From a virus, in IMG/VR virus record IMGVR_UViG_3300028133_000007, positions 1 to 52,645 of that record: a stretch of 52,645 nt of DNA; one strand, 5' to 3'. Shown in pieces: positions 8,593-17,000 of this stretch. The notes beneath the pieces were generated by a model. The model ran no database searches, had not been told where the DNA came from, and was given only the letters and a program-made list of their open reading frames with translations. Position numbers and translations under genes: made by a program. Each line of letters starts with the position of its first letter. Within the stretch, counting starts at the first letter, position 1.

Positions 8593-9579
8593 ATGAAGAC
8601 TAACGAATTTAATAATGAGTATTCAACTTTCAGTAAGTTGTTTGATGATGGAAGACATGATATGGATAAAACATATTATACTCCGTATACCATTGACCCT
8701 AAATTTGGTGAACAAAAAGAAGTATGGCCTAATGCTTGGCCTACAAGAACAGACTTAACAAATTTTGAAGATTTCGAAGAAGAAATAATTCCTATATTCG
8801 GTGATAGTTTTATGTTTGGCGATGGGTTACCAGAGAAATGGTGCTTGAGTGCGTTATTGAATAAAAAAGATAAAAATAAGTTTTGGATAAATTTAGCAAA
8901 ACCTGGTTCTGGAAACGAAACAATAATGCGAAGATTAGAACAATGGACAAATGAACCAAAGTCTAAACAGACAAAAACTATTGTGTATAGTATGTCCTCG
9001 ATGATGAGACATGCATGGTATATGAACATTTTGTCACCTGGTATAGACAAACCAACTAAGCCAATATACAATGAGCTACTAAGAGCTTGGGATACAAATG
9101 CAAATATTAATCCAAATTTAGGAATAAGAAAAATGCCGATAGTTGATCCAGAAATTCTATGGGAACTACCAGAAGCATCGCAAGAGTTTCATACAAATTT
9201 TAACAAACGTAGTGCAAAAGCCCAAAAAGCATTAGACGAATCTTGGGCGGCGCATATGCTACATATTAATACTAATGCAAATTCTTTTATTAAAAATGTT
9301 GAGATAATATTAAGACGATTGCATTGGTTAACTCTTGCAAACAAATGGAATATTATATTTGTTAATATAGGATTTTGGGAACAGTATAATATTTTACCAG
9401 ATGCAATGGAATTGGCAAATAAATACATAAATGATATGAATACTTTAGACAGAAAAGTAGAAATTATCAATACACCACTTGATTATAGTAGGCTAAGTTG
9501 TGGGCATTTTGATGAAATTGCGAATAAAGATTTAGCTAAAAACATACATCAAGCGTATAGGAAAATAAACAATGGCTAA
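8593..9579 (+). CDS. SGNH/GDSL-hydrolase-like protein
   Basis: 328 aa. Seen: IPIFGDSFMFGDGLP, with the candidate nucleophile Ser72 in a GDS block; LAKPGSGNE (the Gly/Asn blocks); and near the C-terminus LSCGHFDEIANKDLAKNI, where a family member would have the DxxH block; here the likely His is in CGHFDE. SGNH enzymes remove acetyl or other acyl groups from sugars. Between the hub and gp5 genes this could be a virion esterase trimming host surface polysaccharide, or a chaperone-like relative with no activity. AGGA lies 6 nt upstream of the ATG. The alternative is a structural protein with a degenerate SGNH fold. Confidence 0.6.
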   Translation: MKTNEFNNEYSTFSKLFDDGRHDMDKTYYTPYTIDPKFGEQKEVWPNAWPTRTDLTNFEDFEEEIIPIFGDSFMFGDGLPEKWCLSALLNKKDKNKFWINLAKPGSGNETIMRRLEQWTNEPKSKQTKTIVYSMSSMMRHAWYMNILSPGIDKPTKPIYNELLRAWDTNANINPNLGIRKMPIVDPEILWELPEASQEFHTNFNKRSAKAQKALDESWAAHMLHINTNANSFIKNVEIILRRLHWLTLANKWNIIFVNIGFWEQYNILPDAMELANKYINDMNTLDRKVEIINTPLDYSRLSCGHFDEIANKDLAKNIHQAYRKINNG

Positions 9580-11428
9580 TCAATCTACTATAGGAAACAG
9601 TCTTGCAAAATCTCTTTTGAGCAATCGAAAGTCGCAAGAAAATCCTATTTTACAGAATATTAAAAGTGGCATATATAAAGCCATAACTGTTGGAGGAAAA
9701 CCAGATCCAGAAGGACGAGGACGTATAGCGGCTTATGTTCCTAAATTGGGCGGAGATCCAGATGAGCCAATGTATTTTATGTATGCAAGTTCTTTCGGAG
9801 GCTCAAACTCTCAAGGTTCATATGGTATGTTCTCTGTCCCACCAGATGGCGGAGTTACTATATTAGTTTTCTTTGCAGATAACGGAAATCTAAACGAAGG
9901 TTATTGGTTCGCAGTTGCACAAGAAGTTCCCGGCACTGTACCAGGTGGTGCGGCAGGTACTGCCAATCCTGACGGCAGTGGAATGGGTGAAGGAATTGCC
10001 AAAGATGTTAAAGTTGCAAAGTCTACACCTAACACATTAGCAGAATTACAAAATACAGATGAAGCAGACCAAGGAAATTCTAACAGAAATGTAAACTCAG
10101 CAAGTCAAGGTATATTTTCTGATAATAAACGAGGACAATCTACTGCAAGTCCATTACGTGATGCAAACTATGAAACAACGCAACACTCAAAAGTTTATGG
10201 CTGGACTACACCAGGTGGTAATGGAATTACAATGGATGATGGGTCTGTCGGAGACGATGGCACAATACACCCTAATCAAATTAGAATTTCGACAGGTTCA
10301 GGCGCACAAGTTATTGTTGATGGCACAAATGATTTTGTATATGCAATCAATAGTTCAGGTTCCGGTTGGGTTGAAATTGGAGCAGATGGTGAAGTGATGG
10401 TTTATGCTGAAGGATCATTGTCGATGCGTACAGAAAAAGATTTCAATCTACGTGCAGATAAAAATATAAACCTTGAAGCTGGTGAAAATATTAATCTACA
10501 TGCTATAAACAATTATAATATTAACGTAGATAATCAAATGCATACTAAGACTATTGGTTCGCAGTTTTATGAAAGTGGTGGGTCACTACATCAGAAAGTT
10601 GAAACAAGTATGTATGTTTCTACAGTTAATGGCAAGCTACATCTTAATGGTCCTATGGCTTCTATCGCTTATGATATACCATTAGAAACACAACCAGATA
10701 TTCAGAATTTAGAAAACACAGTAATTGAAAAAAGTATTATACCTAAATTCCCAACACATGAACCTTTCTTGCGTGGTACAGAAACAGTACAAAAAGCCGC
10801 AGATGGGTCTACGCCTGGCGAGAATAACAACGAAACACAAAACGCTGGTAATGAAATAGCAAGTGATCCAAATAGTGCATCTGGACAAATGGATGCCGCA
10901 AATCAAGATTCAAATGAAACATCAAACGAAGATGTTCCTGGGCTTCCTCCCGGAGAAGGCTTGGCATCTATACGTGCAAGTAATGGAGTAGGCTGTCAGG
11001 TTGCGGCAATATTCCAATCTAACTTCCAAGGATTAATTGATGATTTAGAAGCAACCGGATACGTTATTAAAACATTGGGCGGTTACTGTAATAGAAATCA
11101 AAGAGGTGGTTCAAGACCTAGCTTCCATGCAATGGGAGCCGCAATAGATATTAATGCATATGCACCAAACGGATATGCACGAACAAGACCAGCTGGTTGG
11201 AATCCAGGTGTGACTAGAGGCGCAGACCAAGGCTGTGACTTCCCACTTAACATCGGTGAGATAGCCGCAAGGCATGGTTTAGGTTGGGGCGGAAACTGGA
11301 GTGCTCCATGGGATCCAATGCATTTCTCAGCCGCAAGTGCAGAAAGAGGCGCATACCGATTAACTCGTTCATACAGTGTAGCAGATAGTTCTTCTGTTAC
11401 AGGAACAACCGCAGTGAGGTTAGCGTAA
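9572..11428 (+). CDS. 5: gp5-like baseplate hub/spike protein with C-terminal M15 peptidase domain
   Basis: 618 aa. Residues 30-125 form the gp5 OB-fold (GGKPDPEGRGRIAAYVP, PPDGGVTILVFFADNG, EGYWFA). Residues 200-365 give the spike beta-helix region, with VYGWTTPGGNGITMDDGS and repeated short strands such as DFNLRADKNINLEAGENIN. Residues 460-605 resemble D-Ala-D-Ala/endopeptidase M15: SFHAMGAAIDIN near 517-528 and WDPMHFS near 581-587 supply the usual His, Asp and His zinc ligands. In T4, gp5 instead carries a lysozyme domain between OB-fold and helix; here the linker is too short for one. The protein should pierce the outer membrane and cut peptidoglycan cross-links. It overlaps the previous gene by 8 nt. 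Confidence 0.88.
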   Translation: MANQSTIGNSLAKSLLSNRKSQENPILQNIKSGIYKAITVGGKPDPEGRGRIAAYVPKLGGDPDEPMYFMYASSFGGSNSQGSYGMFSVPPDGGVTILVFFADNGNLNEGYWFAVAQEVPGTVPGGAAGTANPDGSGMGEGIAKDVKVAKSTPNTLAELQNTDEADQGNSNRNVNSASQGIFSDNKRGQSTASPLRDANYETTQHSKVYGWTTPGGNGITMDDGSVGDDGTIHPNQIRISTGSGAQVIVDGTNDFVYAINSSGSGWVEIGADGEVMVYAEGSLSMRTEKDFNLRADKNINLEAGENINLHAINNYNINVDNQMHTKTIGSQFYESGGSLHQKVETSMYVSTVNGKLHLNGPMASIAYDIPLETQPDIQNLENTVIEKSIIPKFPTHEPFLRGTETVQKAADGSTPGENNNETQNAGNEIASDPNSASGQMDAANQDSNETSNEDVPGLPPGEGLASIRASNGVGCQVAAIFQSNFQGLIDDLEATGYVIKTLGGYCNRNQRGGSRPSFHAMGAAIDINAYAPNGYARTRPAGWNPGVTRGADQGCDFPLNIGEIAARHGLGWGGNWSAPWDPMHFSAASAERGAYRLTRSYSVADSSSVTGTTAVRLA

Positions 11429-12066
11429 TGTTATTTGATAAAAGAAAAGGGTCATTGCTAAATTATATTCAACTTCCGTTGAATGTTGTAACTCCTAATG
11501 GCACTTATTTAGGTACGGGCTACAAAGAAACCGGTGAGCCTACTTATATATTATCACACGTTAGATTGACATGCTTTCCAATAACAGATTTAATATTCAG
11601 TGAAATGAGTAAGAATGCAATCATTGATACAAACAAACCTATGTTAGAGATAACAGATGATACTGTTGGGTTTGGTTATAAAATAACAAATACAGAAAAG
11701 CGTTATGGATATATAACCGTTGCCTCACAGAGAATAGACATAGGTACAGGCAAAATTACAAAACCAATGGCAAACTTTATATTAGAAAAGCAATTACGTA
11801 ATATAGGAAATGTTTTAGAAAAGTTTGTTAAGAAAGAATTATCTCAACCACAATTTGATGCATTGTTATATTATTTCTTCAATGAAGGCGTTGATAAAAT
11901 TGAAGGACATCCTATCATTGCATTGATTAATAATGAAAAATGGTATAATATTACAGATGAAATTCAGACTAATATTAAAAAGAATAACGGCCAGATTAAT
12001 GAAAAACTAGCCGCTATGAAAATTAAAACTTCTAAGATGTGGAGTTTTGTTCCTGGCTTTAGTTAG
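11428..12066 (+). CDS. lysozyme-like (GH24-type) baseplate-associated protein
   Basis: 212 aa. The C-terminal two thirds resembles a phage-lysozyme fold: PMLEITDDTVGFGYKIT at the position of the E-x(n)-D...G.GT/Y active-site stretch, and LSQPQFDALLYYFFNEG, very like the LTQNQFDALVSFxFNxG helix of GH24 muramidases. The catalytic Glu/Asp/Thr set is not clear, so activity is uncertain. The N-terminal 70 residues are unassigned. Its ATG overlaps the gp5 stop (TAATG), suggesting that the lysozyme function fused into T4 gp5 is supplied here by a separate partner. Its stop overlaps that of the convergent minus-strand gene by 3 nt. Confidence 0.6.
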   Translation: MLFDKRKGSLLNYIQLPLNVVTPNGTYLGTGYKETGEPTYILSHVRLTCFPITDLIFSEMSKNAIIDTNKPMLEITDDTVGFGYKITNTEKRYGYITVASQRIDIGTGKITKPMANFILEKQLRNIGNVLEKFVKKELSQPQFDALLYYFFNEGVDKIEGHPIIALINNEKWYNITDEIQTNIKKNNGQINEKLAAMKIKTSKMWSFVPGFS

Positions 12067-12410
12067 GCTACCTCTTTAAAACCAAAATTAGCAACTACTG
12101 ATTGCTTGCCATCTTCATCTTCCACAATGTCACCAACACTAACACTGTACATACGAGACAAACGCTCAATGTCTTCTTCTGGGCCCATGTTCCCTACATG
12201 AAACACGCCCTCTAAACTATCAGCAGTGATGTTACTAACATGCGTGTAGTATCCACGATTGAATGCATCCCGGGCAACCATACCTGTGTCATTCTTTGAA
12301 AAATTCATATCTAATTTCAATGATTGCTTATGAACAGCATCATGTCCTTCTTCATTGATTAAATCAATTTCTGCATCTGTAAGATGAATTTGATATAACT
12401 TGTATTTCAT
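12063..12410 (-). CDS. conserved small phage protein of unknown function
   Basis: 115 aa, acidic and soluble, with no signal peptide or membrane segment. The middle reads FHVGNMGPEEDIERLSRMYSVSVGDIVEDEDG; a phrase of the type R..SVSVGD.. also occurs in YodL-like domains, but I cannot assign it firmly. It has its own sigma70 promoter (12441-12468), and GAGAGG precedes the ATG by 10 nt. An early-expressed small accessory protein is the likeliest role. Confidence 0.7.
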   Translation of the reverse strand: MKYKLYQIHLTDAEIDLINEEGHDAVHKQSLKLDMNFSKNDTGMVARDAFNRGYYTHVSNITADSLEGVFHVGNMGPEEDIERLSRMYSVSVGDIVEDEDGKQSVVANFGFKEVA

Positions 12411-12440
12411 ATTAGTAACCTCTCTGTTGATTATGTAATT

Positions 12441-12468
12441 AATATAACACGATTCGCTAGTTTGTCAA
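12441..12468 (-). promoter_or_regulatory. sigma70 promoter with shared spacer element
   Basis: TTGACA (12463-12468) and TATATT (12441-12446) on the minus strand, 16 bases apart, upstream of the 115-aa gene. The spacer contains TAGCGAATCGT, also present in the spacer of the promoter at 12858-12885. Confidence 0.78.
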
Positions 12469-12471
12469 GTT

Positions 12472-12825
12472 TTAGTCTAAACGTGAACCACAAGAAGCAT
12501 TAAACCCAGCAGAAGACATTACATCTGCATATGCCTGAGCACCTGCTTCTTTAACATCAACATTTTGTACGTTAACTTTACCTGGATTCCAGATTTGCCA
12601 CGCTTTGCCAGTCCAATCTTTTGAAAATCCCATAGATTCTAACACTCTACGTTCTTCTTTACCTAGCTTAGTATTGCCCTTATTTTCAGGACGAACAGTA
12701 ACCCATGCAAAACCACAGGGATAATTGTCCTTACCACCTAGTTTTGAATTGAAATAATCTAAAGAAGCCTGATTTGCTTTTGATTCTGCTAACACACTTA
12801 GTTCTTTTACTGTCATTGTAGTCAT
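12472..12825 (-). CDS. conserved small phage protein of unknown function
   Basis: 117 aa, basic to neutral and soluble. Seen: GFAWVTVRPENKGNTKLGKEERRVLESMGF, KDWTGKAWQIWNPG and a C-terminal ending in SRLD. I recognise this pattern as a conserved protein of T4-like marine phages with no known function, and would not assign one. It has its own sigma70 promoter at 12858-12885; GAGAGGG lies about 8 nt before the ATG. It lies between clpP and the 115-aa gene, forming an early island inside the late baseplate region. Confidence 0.72.
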   Translation of the reverse strand: MTTMTVKELSVLAESKANQASLDYFNSKLGGKDNYPCGFAWVTVRPENKGNTKLGKEERRVLESMGFSKDWTGKAWQIWNPGKVNVQNVDVKEAGAQAYADVMSSAGFNASCGSRLD

Positions 12826-12857
12826 ATTTAAACCCTCTCTTTATTGAATATACTATT

Positions 12858-12885
12858 ATTATACTACGATTCGCTAATCTGTCAA
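12858..12885 (-). promoter_or_regulatory. sigma70 promoter with shared spacer element
   Basis: TTGACA (12880-12885) and TATAAT (12858-12863) on the minus strand, with a 16-base spacer containing TAGCGAATCGT. It drives the 117-aa gene. The segment from ACTTGACA through the -10 is nearly identical to the promoter at 12441-12468, differing mainly at three or four spacer positions and at the -10. Confidence 0.82.
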
Positions 12886-12896
12886 GTTTTTAGCCA

Positions 12897-12940
12897 TAAA
12901 AAAACGGGTTAAATTGCATTTAATTACATTTTAACCCGTT
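12897..12940 (-). terminator. intrinsic terminator of clpP
   Basis: Arms AACGGGTTAAA (12903-12913) and its complement (12930-12940) form an 11-bp stem with a 16-base loop. Read on the minus strand, the stem is followed by seven T residues. It begins 15 nt after the clpP stop and insulates clpP from the next promoter. Confidence 0.85.
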
Positions 12941-12954
12941 AAGTATTAGACTAC

Positions 12955-13557
12955 TTACTGATTTTCAGGTCTTTCATTGATAATTTTATCAATTAACCCG
13001 TATTCTAGTGCCTCTTCTGGGCCCATGAACTTATCACGTTCCATATCACTATAGAAATCTTCATAAGTTTTGCCTTTAGAGTTATGTTTTACATAGATAC
13101 TAGTCAAACTTTCTTTAACTTTTAAGATTTCTTTGACTTGAATTTCCATGTCAGTTGCCTGTCCACCGGCGCCGCCACTTGGTTGATGTATCATGTGTCT
13201 TGCATGAGGTAACATAAATCGTTTGCCGGGAGCTCCCGCAGTTGCCAATAATGAACCCATGCTACATGCTTGACCTAAAACCATTGTTGAAACATCTGGT
13301 TGAATGAATTGCATAGTATCATAGATTGCCATTCCGGCTGTTACTGCTCCGCCTGGTGAGTTGATATAAAAATGTATATCTTTTGTTGGGTTTTCTGCTT
13401 CTAGGAACAGAAATTGGGCACAAAGTAAGTCAGACTGATAGTCATTGACTTCACCTGTTAAGAATATAACTCTTTCTTTTAACAAACGTGAGAATATATC
13501 AAAGCTACGTTCTCCGTTTGCAGTTTGGTCTACGACCATTGGTACTAAGTTTGGCAT
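12955..13557 (-). CDS. clpP: ClpP-like ATP-dependent protease proteolytic subunit
   Basis: 200 aa, full length for ClpP. The catalytic triad is intact: Ser99 in GQACSMGS, His124 in HMIHQPSGG and Asp171 in DMERDKF, with [16 protein letters not shown] at 65-80. ClpP forms barrel-shaped tetradecamers that degrade proteins fed by ClpX or ClpA; no Clp ATPase is seen here, so it would have to use a host ATPase or form mixed barrels with host subunits. I chose the ATG at 13557 (MPNLVPMVV), which gives the normal N-terminus; the upstream extension to 13734 would run through the promoter. A sigma70 promoter (13595-13623) and an intrinsic terminator make it a single-gene unit. Roles could include proteolytic takeover of the host or prohead/tail maturation. 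Confidence 0.95.
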   Translation of the reverse strand: MPNLVPMVVDQTANGERSFDIFSRLLKERVIFLTGEVNDYQSDLLCAQFLFLEAENPTKDIHFYINSPGGAVTAGMAIYDTMQFIQPDVSTMVLGQACSMGSLLATAGAPGKRFMLPHARHMIHQPSGGAGGQATDMEIQVKEILKVKESLTSIYVKHNSKGKTYEDFYSDMERDKFMGPEEALEYGLIDKIINERPENQ

Positions 13558-13594
13558 ACTTTTATTTATTCTCCATTTGTATTTGATTAAATTA

Positions 13595-13623
13595 ATAATA
13601 ACAGAAATTACAACAAAAGTCAA
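13595..13623 (-). promoter_or_regulatory. clpP: sigma70 promoter of clpP
   Basis: On the minus strand TTGACT (13618-13623), 17 bases, TATTAT (13595-13600). The leader is about 30 nt, with GGAGA before the ATG. It is divergent from the late box at 13650 that drives gp25. Confidence 0.8.
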
Positions 13624-13649
13624 TACAAAAAGTACGAAGTTTATATGTT

Positions 13650-13658
13650 GATAAATAC
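13650..13658 (+). promoter_or_regulatory. T4-type late promoter box (GATAAATAC) for gp25-gp6-gp7-like
   Basis: GATAAATAC lies 26 nt before the gp25 ATG and is identical to the box at 2822-2830. Confidence 0.82.
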
Positions 13659-13683
13659 TCTTAATAAGTATAGAGAGAACATT

Positions 13684-14040
13684 ATGGCAAGATTTATAGG
13701 TTTCAGTACTAAAAACAAAAGTGCAATCAATCATACTCTAACTGGAAAAGAGTTAGTAGTAGAAGATTTATTGAATAATATCATGACTCGCAAAGGCGAA
13801 AGAATTATGATGCCTACTTATGGGTCGATTATACATGACCTTATCTTTGAGCCGTTGACCTCTAACATAAGAACACTTATTGAAGAAGATTTAACGAACA
13901 TCATCAGCGATGAACCTAGAGTGAATTTAGAGTCCATTAACTTAACTGAAGGTGAGCATACAGTCACAGCATCTATTAGTGTCGCTATATTACCAGATAA
14001 TGAGCCTGTAACACTAACAATAGATTTAAAGAGAGAATAA
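13684..14040 (+). CDS. 25: baseplate wedge protein gp25
   Basis: 118 aa. It is a gp25/GpW-like sheath-initiator protein: [15 protein letters not shown] (residues 44-58) and the hallmark EPR motif at 77-79 ([11 protein letters not shown]). In contractile tails gp25 joins the wedge to the first sheath ring. The ATG at 13684 ([11 protein letters not shown]) is chosen over the in-frame upstream TTG because it follows GAGAG and lies downstream of the late box. It is the first gene of the wedge operon, with gp6 beginning 4 nt after its stop. Confidence 0.93.
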   Translation: MARFIGFSTKNKSAINHTLTGKELVVEDLLNNIMTRKGERIMMPTYGSIIHDLIFEPLTSNIRTLIEEDLTNIISDEPRVNLESINLTEGEHTVTASISVAILPDNEPVTLTIDLKRE

Positions 14041-14044
14041 AAAA

Positions 14045-17000
14045 ATGAGTCAAGAAAGAATAGATAACTTATTTGCAAGTGAAAGCTGGACCAGTGTATA
14101 CACTGCTTTCAGTAACGTGAGTTTGAAGTCTTATGATTTCGATACAATACGTGAAAGTTTACTTGCGTACATCAATAAGACATACCCAGAAAAATTTAAT
14201 GATTTTATAGCAAGTTCTGAATTCATTGCGATTTTAGACCTTGTAGCATACTTAGGACATTCACTAGCATTCAGAAGTGATATGAATACACGTGAAAACT
14301 TTATGGATACGGCTGAACGCCGTGAAAGTATTTTACGTATGGCTAGAACACTTGGTTATACAAAGACACGACCAATCAATGCAAGTGGTATGATGAAAAT
14401 CACAAGCGTCACAACTACAGAAGATGTAGCAGACAACGAAGGTAACTCTCTCGCCGGCAACGTTGTTAACTGGAATGACTCAAATGATGTTGACTGGTAT
14501 GAAAAATTCATTACTGTTTTAAATTCTTCATTCAATAAAAATACAAAAATTCAAGATCCTAGTGCAAGTTTGAATATCGGCAATGTTGAAAATTACTTAT
14601 ATGAAGTAAATGAGAACAAGAATTCTAAATCTATTGCATACGCATTCACATCGAATGTAGCAGGTGCCAATAGACGGTTTGAGGCTGTAAGAGCAAGTAT
14701 CGAAAATAATAAGATTATAGAAGGTGCTCCGCTCAATGATAAAAATTTCACAATCATTAATAGAAATGATAACTTGGGACCTGCATCAGACAGAACAGGT
14801 TTCTTCGTTCTTGCTAAAGCAGGACAACTGCAATTTGAGAACTTTAGATATGGAATAAAGGCATCTAATAGAGTAGAAACATTAACAGATGCAAACGTTT
14901 CTAATACTGATGTTTGGTTGCACAAATTAGATAGTAACTTAAATTATAAATCAGATGTTACTAAAGTTGACAATGATACACGTGAAACTGCAATCTACAA
15001 TTCACTTAGAACTGGAAATGGCGACCTTGTAAATATCTCAACTGGTATTAACAATACAATCGAACTTAGATATCCAGACGGTATATTCGGCAATGCGGCA
15101 TTCGGTGATTATAGAGCATGGTTTAGAACTTGTACAAACGAAAACTTTTCTGTAAATTCAGGCGATATTTCAAACGTTACAATATCTATCCCATATACTG
15201 GTGCAGATGATAAGTCATACAGACTTACAATTACAATGGCAAGCACTAAAGACTTTGGTGAAAACTTTGCGGGTGAAACATTCACAAGCGTAAGAAGAAT
15301 TGCACAGAAATCATATTACGCCCAAGACAGAATGGTCAACGCACAGGACTACAATGTATACCCATTAACATTAGGTAACAACATTGTAAGAAAGCTGAAA
15401 TCAGTAAACACAAGTTTTGCAGGCAATTCTCGTTACTTTGAAATGGATGACGTTACCGGACATCACTCAAACTTAAGCATTACAGGAACAGATGGTTCTG
15501 TGTTTGTTGAAGACGAAAGCCTAAACATGTCATTGTACTTTAATAGGACTAGTGGCAACAGCGATGATTTTATTAGAAATGAACTTTCAAGAGCAATCGG
15601 ACATCCGTCATTGTTTAATAAGTTTTATCATTTATACCGAGACGCGGCTAGTATTAATATTGACGTAAATGAATTATATACAAAAAGCCCATTAAATAAT
15701 TTACAAATCGAAGGCACTGCGCCTTGGAATATAGAACAAGGTGACTATGTAAAAATACTAGGAGAGTCAAGTACGGAGTATTATGCAAGAGTTAAAAAAG
15801 TTGTTTCTACAGACCCAGGACAGATTATTTTAGATAGAGTCATTACAGAAAAGGGAACATTGAAATCTGTAATCAGAGGCTACAGAAGTAAATTTACAGA
15901 AGCAGAAATCACAGCAATCAAAACTCAAAAAATTGATGACTTGAATGTTACATCATTTACTTTATATTATGATGTTGCTCAAGGACAAACAACTAAATGG
16001 GAATGGAAAATATGGGATGGAGTAGTAGACCTCAGTGATAAAATAAAAGTAGAGTATGAATATAATCCTGGCATTCGAACCCACGAAACTATGTATGTTG
16101 CCAAAATTAACGGCAAGAAAGTTGTGTTTGAAAGCTACGACCAAGTTAGATTTTATTATGGCAACAATGAAGTAGTTGTAGATAATGAAACAAATCTTGC
16201 TGAAAGAGACAAACTATTAATTAACTACTATGATGGCGCTAAGACAGTAACCTCTTCGGACTCAAATATTTCAGATGAGATTACTGTAGGTTATACACCA
16301 GTGTCAGAATTTGCATCAAACGGCAGTGGCGGTGGAACATTCAAGGCAAAATATCGCAACACCGGTGCAGATGTAACATACGACTATGTTGAGAATAACA
16401 GTACTATTTCGACAGTTGATTATAAACATCAATTAGTATCGCCTGCGGGAATTACATACGACTTGCCAACTAGTGCAATAACTTCACCTGCAACACCAAA
16501 TAATATCATCGGTTCAACTCCTGATTTTGAATTAGAACTTGAAGTTGATGATTTGTCTCAATATGTTTCATTGCTAACGAATGTAGAAGACGATTCGGTT
16601 GTAACGACAGGGTCTGAAACGCACATTTCACCAAACGGAATGCCAATTGATGGCGAACAGAACGCAGAAGCACAAGCAAACGCAGTAGCATCACATAGTA
16701 CAATATCGTCCACTAACTTAAAAAATATACATGGGTTTAAGGGCGAACCTTCTTTATCATATTTTGGTTCTGCACCGACAACAAATAACTTTTTATGGAT
16801 TGATACTAGTTCATTACCAACTGGAGAAACAAGAGAGACTGCAACATTTGGTATGACAGGTGTACAAAAAGATTTCATTACAGAATACTTGTCAGGAACT
16901 TCATCGTATAAATTTACATATCCATATAAGAATTGGAATGTACAACCAGATGGCACAGGCGGAGATGGTATAACACAATCTGATACCGCAGAAAATGATG

